A DNA stretch of 64,000 nucleotides from Campylorhamphus procurvoides (lineage: Eukaryota; Chordata; Aves; Passeriformes; Dendrocolaptidae): assembly GCA_013396655.1 (NCBI GenBank), contig WBMV01005060.1, positions 434,001-498,000 of the forward strand. The letters are read 5' to 3'. Each line of letters begins with the position of its first letter. Position 1 is the stretch's first letter. This document shows positions 49,601-61,640 of this stretch, in pieces. Position numbers and translations under genes: made by a program. Below the pieces are notes generated by a model, which was given only the letters and a program-made list of their open reading frames with translations, made no database searches and was not told the DNA's origin.

Positions 49601-52600
49601 ACCTAAAAAGACAGACATCTGAGTTAGAGGAGATGAAATCCACTCTTACATTTAAATTTGATTACAAAGAATTGAGTTAGCTGACACAATAGTGACCATG
49701 ACTGATTGGGTCCGTGCTCAGAAGGACAACTCCAATTCAACACTGAGCTGCAAGGCAGCCTCTGTAATTAGTTGGCACGATGCTAAACACAACTAGTTTT
49801 CTTCTAAGGTGTTCAGTCAACTCATTTTTCACATGAGCAGAATCATCTACCAGTCAAAGAATGCGGTCTCAGAAATATGGAACAGTTAAGAATGATGCAC
49901 CTGAGGTATTTATGAGAAAAAAAATTGCAATTCTATTCTGCACACCTTAAAATACATAATATTAATGAAGATAAAATATTAATTCCAGCTTTAAAATAGG
50001 AAATTACATATGTTCTGATGAACCTATGAATTAGTTTGAAATAAAAATTAGAATTCTGCATTGCTAAACTGAAAAGTTTTTTAAAAAAGCAGAACTGGAT
50101 GAATGAAAAAATCAACACACTTTGCCAATGTAAACTGACAATATTTGAAAGTGTTTTCTTTACAATAAAATGTGAAATTAGCCTGCATACTGTCATAAAT
50201 TGAGTGAAGCTATCTTAATTTAAAGCAGCAAAATTTATGTTGCCATAAGGACAGACCAGGGAGTTTATGCACATACAGAAACTTTTAAATTCCAGTACAG
50301 CTTATATATATGAAGATATTTATGTAAAATAACAGGCATAGAATCATAAAGAGAAAGAAGTGACAGCAATAATGCATGAATGGTATTTTATGTTTTGCTA
50401 AAGATGACTAATGACCTGAATTCCGATGGAAATACAGTGTGCCTGACATTCTGATACCTACCCAATGACTTCATAATGATTACTGCTGTTACAATGAATA
50501 CAAAATTAATGAATAATAAATTAAATCCTTACACTAAATTGATATTAGGGGCCTCTTTAAGTCATTATTTTGTGTAACAGTCAAGTCACAATCTATAATA
50601 ACCTTATGAGAATAACAAGCTATGGATTTAATTACAGATAAAAAGAAATATATTCTATTAAAATGTGGGAAATTATGGCCTAAAAAAATTAAAAATGGAG
50701 CAGATTTGGGAAAGCAGCAAAGAATGTTCATAAACTAAAAGAATTATATTAATAAAAAAGGAAATTAGAATGTCATGTTTTTACTTGTAGTGTCTTCAAA
50801 AGAAATATGCCAGGGTTAGGATAAAAGATGAACTAGCCAAGCATACTTATGAAAAGTTTGACTGGTTTATGACATGTAAAGTGTAGAGGAACTCTTTCAT
50901 TTCTGTATAAAAAAATCCTGTCAGATGAATTTCGCTAACAATCAAAGTAAATGTCATGTCTAAATTCGGTAATCCTCACTCAGGATTCATCAGAAATCTA
51001 AAATATTGAAGGGAATTTTTGTTCCTATACTCTTTTCAGAAATCTTCCTAGAGAAAAGAGAGTTGTCAGCTCTACAGATATATAGCTTTTATAAAGTTTA
51101 AACATCCTTGGAAATAAAACATGGAAGGTATTTTGAGCAGGCATGATCTACCTCTGTGTGCCACCATGTTTACTGTCAGAGGTTCTGTATGACGATATTT
51201 CAAGTATGTGGACGTCTTTCAGAATTAAAAATAACTATTTCACCATAAATCACAGACATTTTGATTTATCTTGATAAATACCAGCACCTAAAAAGTCACT
51301 ACAGCAGCTTAGGCTGGAGACCTGTGTCTTCCATGTCCCTTGGTCCAGGGGCAGAACCTGTCTGTGCATTTTGGAACGTGCTCAAGAACTCTGTAAGGCC
51401 TCCATGAATAGAAGGTGCATTGAACATACAGTGTGTTGCAACCCTCAGGTACAACAGCTTCTGAGTAAAATGGTGTAGAATGGAATTATAATGGAATCGC
51501 TTGTATTTTCTTGACTGACATTTCGGACATGGAAAAAAGAATTCAAGAACTATACAGAGAAAGCCACAGTACATTTAAAATCTGTAAAAAGTGATGTTAC
51601 CCTGGGATTGGTTTCTATATGAATTGCCATATCTGGTTCCTTTAGCCACATATTGTACCTCCAGCAGCACTCAAAAAGAAGAGCATGGAAATCAAATACA
51701 ACTGGTTTTACCTTTTTTTTAAAATATGGTACTTCTGGAAATTACCTTTGTGATGCAATAAAAGTGTCAAAAGAATGAAGAGTATCTTTAAATATAAAAG
51801 GCATAAATATACCATCTAACTTTAGCATATATAAATATCAACACAGACAACCTCTGCCACATAATTGCCTGGCTGATGATAGGACCAGACCAGCAATAGC
51901 TTTCACAATCCTTCAGGAATCTACCCCAACCTCAGGTTTACCTCTGACGATACCAACCGCTAACAGAGGTTTAATGAACATGTGTTGATACAGGGAGGGG
52001 GTAGGAGCACAGAGCGTGCTCTCCAGCAGCACATTTTGAAAAGCTACCAGCCATTACTAGGTGGCATTACACACGAAAAGCCAAACTATTATTCCGAGGG
52101 GTACCAGAACTTGACAGTGCTCATGTGAGAGGGAAAACACGCTGTGAACTGCCTGCTGTGGTACCAACCACTCTGCTTTGAGAGCTTCCATTTACACTTC
52201 TTTTCAGAGAAGAAATCCAAGGTGCAGCATCTTTTGAAATGAGGAGTCAAATACTTATTGCCTTCTGTCTAAAGCCAAGATTTATTTAACTGTATGGCAA
52301 TATTCCACTAAGTTAAAACTCTTAAGAGCAAGTTATAATTCGTTCTGTGCATATGCCTCTGCACATAAATATATGCCAATTCTAGCATTTATGATTGCTT
52401 GCAGTATAACACATATCAGTAGATCATGGATATCAGTTTAACAGTTTAACAGAAGACAACGAATTAGAGTTCTTAAGCTCTTTGATGCTCTTTAGCTACA
52501 AGCAACAGAGCAAGAAACCAATACAATGTAAGAGACACATGTTATTCACTCTGGCAAAGAGTATCAGAGAAACAGATGCAATATGTAGAAAAGAAGTGAT

Positions 52601-53487
52601 AAATATGCAAACTCTGCCTCATCACCAGTTTGATAACCAGAGAAGAGAATCAGCTTCCTTGTCCATACTTATGGAAACAGCTACCTTTACCTGATATTCT
52701 AGGCTTCCCATATCGCCCAGCTTTCAGCACTTTTTTGTCTGTTCTGCTGATTTCAGGTATTTAGTTATTCTGTAAGAGCTCTTCTGCCCGTAGGAAAAAG
52801 AGCCATGAATAGAATATGAGAGGAAAGGGGACTAGAACAGAAAAGCAGAACCATAGGAGGGCTGAGAAAACCATTGCAAATGTTTGTATCCATCCACGTT
52901 TAAATCAGAAAACCTGAGAGGGGCATGTGATTCTTCCCTGTTAAGTTAAAAAAAAAACGAATTCACCATCAAATAATAATCATTAACATATTTTCATAAA
53001 GTTTATAGAAAGCAGAGTACTGGGAGCTGCCAAGAGAAAGATAGCTTGCTTGCTTAAAATGTCACCTAGTTTTGAAAACATTATATTGCTACAAAAAATA
53101 ACAGGTTCTACAGAAGGTGGATTTCTCAGTTTGAAACACCTTCAAAAATTAATGTTAAAATACTCTTAATTTAATAAAAAATAATGTAAAAACATGTCTG
53201 ACTTCCCAGTTCTTAAGTGGAAATAATTCCTGTTTGAACGTGCAAATCCATTTTACAGCCAAGGGTAGTAACTACACCCACTGTGGTTGGTTTTAGCTCC
53301 ACATTTCCCATTAATGCTAATGTGGGTTTCACAGCTCTGTGGCTACACATGGGTGGAGAATATACCTTCAAGTTGTTAAACGAATGAAGAGCATGGATAC
53401 ATGGTGATTCCCCTGAAGAGGAAAAATGCCAAGCAAAGAAATGTCAGAAAGAACAATATGATACACAAAATCCATTCAGAGAAGGAC
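46617..53487. other. Mostly AT-rich non-coding DNA, nothing firmly recognised
   Basis: Short TATATAT runs near 46690, loosely repeated GATGAGA/GATAGAT words at about 49455-49505 and many A/T-rich stretches. Donor and acceptor matches near 48616-48675 bound a 37-base segment too short to judge. No repeat family or gene was recognised. Confidence 0.5.
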
Positions 53488-53538
53488 GGATGGGAAGGAC
53501 AAAAGGATGGGAAGGACAAAAGGATGGGAAGGAAAAAA
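53488..53538 (+). repeat. Minisatellite, three copies of a 17-bp unit
   Basis: GGATGGGAAGGACAAAA is repeated at 53488-53504 and 53505-53521, with a third, slightly altered copy at 53522-53538. It is purine-rich on +. The 72-codon frame at 53401-53619 runs through it, but 17 is not a multiple of three, so coding is unlikely. Confidence 0.92.
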
Positions 53539-54720
53539 TGGAAGCACTTTCTGGACTCTTTTCAAAGTCAGTTGTGCTCTGGGTTGCCTGCAATGATACA
53601 ACAATTGAAAAAGCCTTAATTGTCTCCTATTAAAGCTCAATCATGAAATCCAGAAGAAAAAACCTCATCTTTTTCTCAATTAAAGTCCATGTTTCAGATG
53701 GACCTACTACTCTTTAGACCTTTTGGGATTTGGGGGTTTTGTTTGGTTTGGTTTTGGGGGGAGGATTTTTTTTTTTAAAACTATTTATCTACATGTAAAG
53801 TCAAAAAGAATCAGAGCAATATTTTTCATAGTACTGCAGCCCTATGGCTCTTTGTTGGTGACAGTTCAACAGTTTGTCTGGCAGAGCTAATCAAACTTAA
53901 CAAAGTCTCAGCAAAAAAATGATCCTTTTTAACTGCTACCACTGTGAGGTTCTAGTGCAGCTCCAACCACTGAAACACTGCAACTTTATCTTACTAGGTT
54001 TAGGTCTAGACTTAGGCCATCAAACCCCGACCTGCATTTCCACAGCACATCCCAGTCAGTCCCAAACCATTCCTTTTGGACGCTCTGCATTCTCTCTCCA
54101 TGCACAGTAAGAATTTCATGGTCACCATTCACCTATAGTAGGCATTTCAGTCCAAGAAAAAGAGTCAGAGGGAATGAACACTGAATTATGTGTGAAATCG
54201 CTGCAGACTTGAGGTGTGTGGGCTGTTTGGGAGCACAGCTGAACACCTTGAGTCCTCTGAAAAGCTCCCTGTTTATCTCTTTCTGTCCTCTATACATTTA
54301 TACACATGCAGAGACTTTCTGCAGCACAAACAGCATGATAAGGGAGAAGAATAATTTTTAGTTTAGCCTGATAAAAATATGAATGCAACACCATGAAAAG
54401 ACAGTCAACATTATAAAACAAGTGACACATTTCACAAAAACTTCCATTGTTTTCATAATTGTTTTAATACACTTGTTTGTTTTGAGGGTTTTGTTTCTTA
54501 TTTTCTTATATCTTGGTAAAGCACTTTAGTAGTTTAGAATCCATTATAGAAATCCATTCATAGAATAGTGCTGGATGAAGTGATGCTGATAACTCCAACA
54601 AGAAAAACAGAAGCTTTTTGCATGCATTGAATTTTTGTATGTGAAATTTCCAGCAAGATTTTGAAGCCTTATCATGCACAGTATTTTTTCTATATTTTTA
54701 TGATTAACATTTTGTCAATG
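53539..54720. other. Non-coding DNA, nothing recognised
   Basis: It includes a T/G-rich low-complexity run at about 53727-53777 (GGTTTGGTTTTGGGGGG, then T-run). Otherwise plain. Confidence 0.5.
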
Positions 54721-54736
54721 CATTAGCATTATTTAT

Positions 54737-54830
54737 CTCTGTGTATATGTATAGCCACATACACACATACATAATACACACATATAAAGTATATGTATGT
54801 ATGTATAAGACATATACATATACATTTAAT
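54737..54830. repeat. Degenerate TA/CA/TATG purine-pyrimidine repeat
   Basis: Alternating words ATACACACATACATA, GTATATGTATGTATGTAT and ATATACATATACAT. This is an imperfect dinucleotide-tetranucleotide microsatellite. Confidence 0.75.
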
Positions 54831-55264
54831 TTGTACCACAATATCAGTTTTCCCATATTTCTCCAGTTTCACACAATGTTTATTCCTAAGCACCCATTTA
54901 GCTAATTTTGTAAACTATGATAAATGAAATCACTCTGTATTATTAGTTCACTTGTGCTCAGAATAAAACTACAATGAAAACTGGTTTCCACAACTTCTAA
55001 TTACAAAACATTAGCTACCTGAGTCTTCTCCAGCTGAGCAGATTAGCATAGATCTTCTCTGCTGACAGCTTTGACCTTCACTCCAGCAAACACTTGTCAA
55101 AATGCCAAAAGTAATTACCTGGCTGTTTAGGAAGGAGTAATGGGGTGTAGCTACCTACCTTTTCTTGTTACTGATCTAAAATGTCTATAAAATTTTGCCA
55201 AGAGGCTCCCTCTGGATTTTGGCATATACAATTTTTTTTATCTGTCTTTTTATTTCTTTAACAG
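54831..55264. other. Probable intron sequence ending in a splice acceptor
   Basis: The last 35 bases form a T-rich pyrimidine tract (ATCTGTCTTTTTATTTCTTT) ending AACAG at 55264, a good 3' splice site for the exon that follows. The rest is plain sequence. Confidence 0.4.
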
Positions 55265-55372
55265 GCTATCAAATATTACCAATATGATCTCCTGCCAGCC
55301 AATGCCACCACAGTGCTGTGGGACAGGCTAAATAATCTGCTAGATGGATCTTTCAATGAAACTATTTTATGA
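55265..55372 (+). CDS. Candidate terminal coding exon, gene not recognised
   Basis: A strong T-rich acceptor ends at 55264. From 55265, in phase 0, 35 codons are open to a TGA at 55370-55372. The peptide starts AIKYYQYDLLPANATTVL and ends DGSFNETIL. Its composition is balanced and protein-like, unlike the Lys- or Leu-rich chance frames elsewhere, with a Trp, an amphipathic VLWDRLNNLL helix-like stretch and two possible N-glycosylation sequons (NAT and NET) that would matter only in a secreted or lumenal protein. A second phase is open for 22 codons. No family is recognised. The phase fits the end of the exon-like segment at 36178, which is weak evidence for one gene on + with large introns. 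Confidence 0.5.
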   Translation, partial: AIKYYQYDLLPANATTVLWDRLNNLLDGSFNETIL

Positions 55373-56650
55373 TTGCTGTCACCCTGATTTTGTTGCAACC
55401 AGGAAAAAAGCTATTAAAAAGTAGCAGAAGCAGCACAGGAACAAATAATCATAATTATCCTATAGACAATCATACTGTCTATCCTCTATAAACTTAAAAA
55501 TCATTATGTTATAGCTTAATTTTTTTTCATAAAAAGTTTTTTCCTGTTCATATTTCAGATTTACAATTAAGAAAACAGAGGCACAGAGAATTTACAGGCA
55601 CTACTTGAAAATCTATGGCTAGATTAAATCTGGGAAGTCTTTTGACTGCAGCCAACATAAAGTCATACAATACCTCTTAATCTGAAGGTTCACATTTACA
55701 GAAAATAATTTTTAAACATAACAAAGGGATTTAACATGTTTTTCTGAAGACTAGATAATGCTAGAAAGATTAAGTATTTTCAGATTATTACAATGGTCAT
55801 TAATCTCTAAATCCTGCAAACAATTTTTGTCAGACAATAGAAAACATCATCTCCAAATAAGAATGAGATCAAACGTTTATAATTCTGACTCTATCTTATC
55901 TTATATGTCAAAATGGATATGTGGAGTTCAGGAAAACTCAGGGGAAAAAAACCTTCTTTGACCATAGATAGTCCAGAAAACAAACAATTCATGAAAGTCA
56001 AATCCCTTGCCATGTAGGCACAACATTCCCTAACAATTGTGCAGGGTATCAGGTAGCAGCAGCTGAAATACCTTTCGATCCGTCGGAGAAAGACTGCTCA
56101 AAACGAAGGCAGTGTTAACATCCAGGTCTGAATGCTGCTGACAAGAGAGCCCTTGTGAGCACTGCCAACAAACTTATCTTCAAAAACTCTCCCAAAGCTC
56201 TCAAATAATTCCTTGTCCCACTGTCAAGAGCTCATTACTTTCCCTCTCAGATACGTTTCTCCATGAGCTATCTGCAGTAGAAGGTCATGCAAGTGGCTAT
56301 TTTCGAGACAGATGATACATGAATCCCCCGGACCTCCTAACCAAGCTTTTCTCAGCCAGAAAGCATCCACCTGCCCTTTCATCCCAGCTCGCTATTTGTG
56401 CCTCCCTCTCCAAGCCATCCACCTGTAAATCGTGTTCTACCAAGAGAACAAATTGCTCCCACGTTCAGGTCAGCTGTCCTTATACAGCGTTACCAAAACA
56501 CCACACTTCTGGAGACAGGCCTTTTCTTGGTAGTACTTTTCTCCAGCTAAAAGGGATGACAGCCTGATTCTCAGATGGCTTTGAGTGTATTGATTTTGTG
56601 TTTTTTTTTCTCTTGTGCTTTAAATAAAAACTGTTTTTCATAGAGCCCTG
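55373..56650 (+). other. Possible 3' untranslated region of the candidate terminal exon
   Basis: After the stop there is about 1.25 kb without an earlier AATAAA. ATTAAA variants lie near 55413 and 55625. The part at 56030-56560 is richer in C and G, with several CpG sites, than the DNA to either side. An AATAAA at 56623-56628 sits in TTTAAATAAAAACTG and is followed by T/G-rich sequence (TTTTTGTTATTTGG near 56676), the usual layout of a cleavage site. The 82-codon frame at 56319-56567 inside it is probably chance. Confidence 0.35.
56623..56628 (+). terminator. Candidate poly(A) signal AATAAA
   Basis: The first AATAAA after the candidate stop codon, with a downstream T/G-rich region. AATAAA is frequent in AT-rich DNA, so this depends on the exon call. 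Confidence 0.35.
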
Positions 56651-57906
56651 AAGTAGCACCTCTCTTGCTTATGATTTTTGTTATTTGGCTGATATGAATG
56701 CTATCAGCTAAAATCAGAAGATTGCTAATCATTCAATTTCATATATTAAAACCAGGACATTTAGTTACATCAGATAAAGAATATTATCCTGTTTGGACCA
56801 ACTTAAGTAAAACATTATCTGTTCCACTTTATTCCTGTCTCATGTGGTGCATAGTGTTTATTTGCATGCACAGTTTAAAACTGACAGGTTAATCTTCCAC
56901 ATTTTGAAAAGTTATAATAAGCTGTCTAAGAGGTGGAAAAAAATGTACTCACTTTCTTTTCTATGTAAAGATTAGGTTACAACAATATCTGACCTAAATT
57001 AGGGTTTCTTTGTTTATGCTTACCTAAACAGTTACAAAAAATATTAGACCAGCAAAACTATTATCTACCTATAAGCTGCCTTTTATGCATTTGCCTTACC
57101 AGATTTCTTCTAACTGCAGCATTCCTAAATAATTTGGTTTAATATGCTTAGAATCTGCTGTAAACAGAGATGGTCTCTTAAGAGTATTGCACGAAAATGT
57201 ATAAAACTTTATTAAAGGACTATAACATTTAAAGATCTCTGGAATTGTAAGTATTATTGTTGTGTATGCCATACTGCATATAGACGTCAATTTTCCTGGA
57301 AAATGTGTTGCTTATCATAAAAATGCTAAATAGAAGCAATTTTGCTAAATAACACAGTGAAATACAACATTAGGCAGTTGTCTTGGGTTTGGGGATTTCT
57401 GCTTGCTTTGCTTCAAATTAGAAGGAAAATTAGTTCTCAAATATTTTAGTGTAGGGACTTTTTGACACCGTGTCCACAGCGGGACCCCACAGTACTGCTG
57501 ATGTACATACAGTAATATCTATTTGTTGCCATCACACATTCTCAGTGCCATGGACTTCAGTGCAGCAATTTGTTGATTTACACCAGCTCAAAACCACCTG
57601 ACACGTAAAGTATACAGCTCAGTTTGAAACATCTGTATAAGTAAACACACAGTAAGTTTAATATGGAAAAAGACTTTTCACTTCCATTGTCAAAAATGTA
57701 TTGGGAGATTTCTTCAACTTGGAAGAAAACCACTTTGCACTTCAAACACCTGGAAGCTTCATCCTGCACTACAAGTTGTAGATGTGAATAATCCAACTGC
57801 AGGAATTTGGTTGGTTAACAGTATTACACATGGTAATATTTATCAAAATTGAAAGCTTTGTATTTTTACTCTATCTTAATTTTGAAAGAACTGCTAATAT
57901 GCTGGC
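56651..57906. other. AT-rich non-coding DNA, probably intergenic
   Basis: No recognised repeat, exon or RNA gene. Open frames at 56698-56892 (+), 57096-57290 (-) and 57578-57796 (-) are unsupported. Confidence 0.5.
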
Positions 57907-57982
57907 AAAGGAGAATGTGAATGAAGGAAATCTAAGTAGAAGAAATCAGGATTTGCACTAGATTTTAAGAGATCTATCAATG
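57907..57982 (+). repeat. Diverged dispersed repeat, copy 1
   Basis: This segment is similar to 59376-59453. Both start AAAGGAxAATGTGAA, share AGTAGAAGAAATCAGGATT exactly and continue with CTTAAGAGA/TTTTAAGAGA-type sequence. The family is not recognised. A CR1 fragment abuts its right end. Confidence 0.65.
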
Positions 57983-58060
57983 GAATCACAGAATCACAAA
58001 ATATGCTGAGTTGGAAGGGACCCACAAGTATCATTGAGTCCAACCCTTAAAAACATTTTT
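57979..58060 (-). mobile_element. CR1-type LINE 3'-end fragment, reverse orientation
   Basis: On + it reads GGAATCACAGAATCACAAAA, then ATGCTGAGTTGGAAGGGACC and CACAAGTATCATTGAGTCC, a wording very common in neoavian and passerine genomes for the 3' end of CR1-family elements. Similarity fades after CCAACCCTTAAAA near 58055. The DNA up to about 58230 may be further decayed CR1. Confidence 0.85.
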
Positions 58061-59279
58061 GAACATGTTACCAAGCAGCAGCTACAGGAAGATCCTGAAA
58101 GCTTTCCACTGTACTGAATTCTACAGTCCTGCCTTCAACCAATCTCCCTGGATTTACACACAGTACCTACGTATGGCAGTTTTGTCATCAGCAATGTCTA
58201 TAGGATTCTGTGGATGTCAGTGATGATTTCTCTCCCAAACCTCTAGCCACCTATGATAAGTGCCAGTTTGTACAATCTGTTTTCTTTGAACGTTGAGGCA
58301 ATCTAGACTACTGATTTTGAATAGATGCCTAACATTTAGGCAGCTGCAACTGGTTTAGATGAATTCTGCCCTCACTATTAAAATGCATTTAGTTATATTA
58401 CCAGAGGGCTCTTTAGAAATTTCAACTTTAAAATCTCTATTAACCTCTAAAACCACAACATAAATTACTCTAATAGAGGATTTATTTTTACCAGCCTCCA
58501 TAGGCCTGCTTGCTCATTACAGAAAAAAACACCTAACAGAAACACATCTGTTTCAATTCAAGCTTCAGTTCTGGTATTTCCATTGAACCTTTGGCATAAG
58601 TGTCTGGTTCAGGTATCAAGTGTTGCATTCCAAAGTATTCTCATATCTATACTACACCAATGGTGTGTTTCTCTTTAGTATAATACCAATCTGATAGTTT
58701 TCTATGAATGGGTGTTAATAAGAAGCACCAGAATGCAATTACAGAAATCATCATTGCTTTAAATTAAAGAACATTATCTACATAATGTACTTAACTCTTG
58801 TTTTTCTCTCCAGTTCTATAAAATTATTAACTAGCTTTACAATTCCCAAACGTTAAGCAGCTGGATATAAAGGTTTATGCTGGAATAGATGGCATCACTT
58901 TAGAATTTGAACAGAAGGAAGTTTTGAAGTTTTTTGTTAAAACAGAAAGTGGTTATAAAGAAAAAAATACTTCTTTCTAAACTTAGATACCTCACAGTTA
59001 TTCTTAGAGGAGAGGGCTGTATGTTAACAAAATCCATCCTTACTAATCACAGCAATGAATATGATAATTAGAAGGAAGGCATTGAAGAATAACCAAAGAT
59101 TCTTGTTATTCTTCAGATTGAGGCACATTTACTCAATGTTAGCAGTCATCACTTGTTCTATTTTTCAGCAGAAGAAATGCCATCTTGAAAACTCATTAAT
59201 CATTGTATCAGACTTTTTGGTACTGCAGAGACAGTTCAGACTCTGAATAATCGTTAAAAATATAATGACATCCTTTATT
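58061..59279. other. AT-rich non-coding DNA
   Basis: It may include a decayed CR1 tail on the left. Nothing else is recognised. Confidence 0.45.
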
Positions 59280-60100
59280 CAGCAATGGAAGGATTTGAGG
59301 AAAATAATTCAGATAGATTTGATGATACAATAGGTGAAAGGAAATTGATCCACTACAGAGAGGTCAAGGGGTGCAAAAGGACAATGTGAACTAAGGAGAC
59401 TTGAGTAGAAGAAATCAGGATTGGCACCAAAAGACTTAAGAGAGGCAGCAACAGAAAAAGAGCTGTCAAACCTTTATATTTCATATTACAGACTAAAGAA
59501 TTGTAATCCTACTTAAACCAAGGCCATGGCAAGTGAAATCAGATGAGCCTCACAGCCTCCTGGCTACATTGTTCAAGGTTTCTGACACAGAAGCTGTCAG
59601 TTCTCTTCAAAGATGAACTTCAGATTATTCATAGACACATCCTTTGTTACATCTCAGAGAGCAAACATCTAATTGCATGGTCTACAAAAATGTAGGTAGA
59701 GGGAAGGAATTCAGCTGAAGACTTTAATCTTGTTCCCTTCATCACAGATGAATTATGATCTGACAATGACTGGTCAATGAAGACTTTCAAAACAACCATC
59801 ACTGCTCATAGTGTGGGGCAGAAAAAGGAAACCAAGGCAGTCGGTGTCTGAAGCAACAGAGTTCATCTTGCTTCTCACAAGATTTGCAAAGCTATTCCAG
59901 AAGTCAACTAGACAATCAAAGCTCCTTATAATGATTTAGAAAGAACTTTTTAGATAAGAGGAAGATTTTTTATCCAGAAATGGAAGTTTCCTGATACAGA
60001 AGTTATATCTCCCATGCTGATGGTCACCATTAAAAAGAAGGTGGATGTTGCTACTACCAAGTCAACACAAAAATAATTATCAAATTTCATTATGTCAACA
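59280..60100. other. Possible unrecognised ancient repeat containing copy 2
   Basis: A stretch of even, non-AT-biased texture that contains the second copy (59376-59453) of the repeat at 57907. No frame is open across it and no terminal repeats were seen. I suspect an old, unclassified transposon body, but only the shared 78-base part supports this. Confidence 0.25.
59376..59453 (+). repeat. Diverged dispersed repeat, copy 2
   Basis: This copy is in the same orientation as copy 1 at 57907-57982, about 1.47 kb away, with an exact 19-base shared core and further partial matches. Confidence 0.65.
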
Positions 60101-61159
60101 AGGGAAGCAGTACAAAGAATAACAAATTCCCAAATTGCATTTATTTAAGTGGAATATATAAGGGAAAGAATTTTTAAGAACTAACCAACACTGGTCTAAA
60201 AAAAGGATCAAAAACCAGACAGTGTTTAATCACAAGCTGAAATAATCACAGAGAAAGAATCAGAGTATCCTGAACTCACTGCATTAAATATTTTCCAGCT
60301 TTTTGTTCAAATTCCTCTGTGAAACTGTGATGTTTTTCAGACATGAGTTAGTAATGTCTATTCTAAATATACTTTTAACTAAATACATCTATAACTACAT
60401 AAAACTTTTCATAGTCTTACTCTTGCAGTTGATGATTCATTCCTCACTGTACTGTAGTCCCTTCTCTATGTTTATACACTCTTTACATAGAGATAGTACA
60501 CATAGCTTTTTTATAGGGAGATCCTGAGTTATATTATATGAAGACAAATCTGAAGACAATTCTCTCTCTCTTGTTCTCCTGAGAACCTCCTAGAAAACTT
60601 TTCTTGCTAATAGTGGATAATGATATTGACTTATCATGTTTCTGTCAACAATGCTGTTATAGTCAATACCCATGGGCAGAGAGCAGAGTCCTAGAAATGA
60701 ACAGTGAATTTAAGTTACAAACCAAATCCTCATCTGTTGTCTCTCTGATGATGAGTAAATGATCCACCCTCTGTGCCTTGTTTTGTCAAACTTCAGACCA
60801 TGAAATATAGAGGTGTGTAAGATTTACAGAGGTATTCCATATTTATTATATTTCTATTATGCAGCATACCGGAAAGATAACCCTCTCTGACCAATAAGAA
60901 GAGGACTGCATTACATGAATAGAATGAATATAAAAGAACAGTCATGAAAATAATTTGCAATTTTTTTTTACTTACATTTTATTCATTTGAAGTTGAAATG
61001 CATATTTCAACTATACTGAAGGCTTATAAAATAATTGCTGAGAAAGAGCTACAAAATGCATTTAAGCATTGTGGCTTTAACTGATCCATTTGTACTTTCA
61101 TAGTTAAATCCTTTGAAACATATTTATAATGCATCTTTGTAGCACTGAATTTAGAAGAA
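60101..61159. other. AT-rich non-coding DNA, nothing recognised
   Basis: Plain sequence. The 74-codon Leu/Ile/Phe-rich frame at 60303-60527 (+) is typical of chance frames. Confidence 0.5.
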
Positions 61160-61640
61160 AATTAAAAAGTGTTCATGTCAGAGCCTCAGCCCTTTTTAAC
61201 AGGGCCCAGACTGGATGTGTGTCAGAACTGTGATTTTGCCGAATGCGCCCAAGGAATGGGAGCAATTAACAGATTTCTGCAGTGACTGTGTAAGGCGGGT
61301 GCCTCACCAGCATTTTCAAGTTGAAGAAGAACCTGGAATAATCATTTTTTTTAATGCAGGTGGATTGCTTCACTGACTGACAAGTCTTTGAAGTTAAATC
61401 CCATGGTCATCAGAAAATTCTGGATTCAGTCAAACTAACTATCCAAGGTCATAAATGGTTTGTTGGGTGTCATGAGAACTAAGACCCTTTGAAATTAAAC
61501 CACTTACTTAGATATTTAATATCAGAGGCAGAATAAGGCATAAATACCCTTCCACATCACCTGAATCCATGATCACGGATAGATCGGCCACTTAGTCATC
61601 CTGATTAAGATCAGAACGATGACATCTTGGACCATTCCAG
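61160..61640. promoter_or_regulatory. Possible conserved non-coding element
   Basis: Complex sequence with CpG sites (GCCGAATGCGCC near 61240, GGCGGGTG near 61296), CAATTAAC and a CTGATTAAGATC word near 61600, in an otherwise AT-rich, CpG-poor area. There are no open frames or repeats. It stands out from its neighbours and looks like a distal regulatory element. Confidence 0.28.

Noticed and set aside
50338..50365. CATAGAATCATAAAG, similar to the CR1 terminal repeat
   Set aside because: None of the GTTGGAAGGGAC-type sequence that should follow is present.
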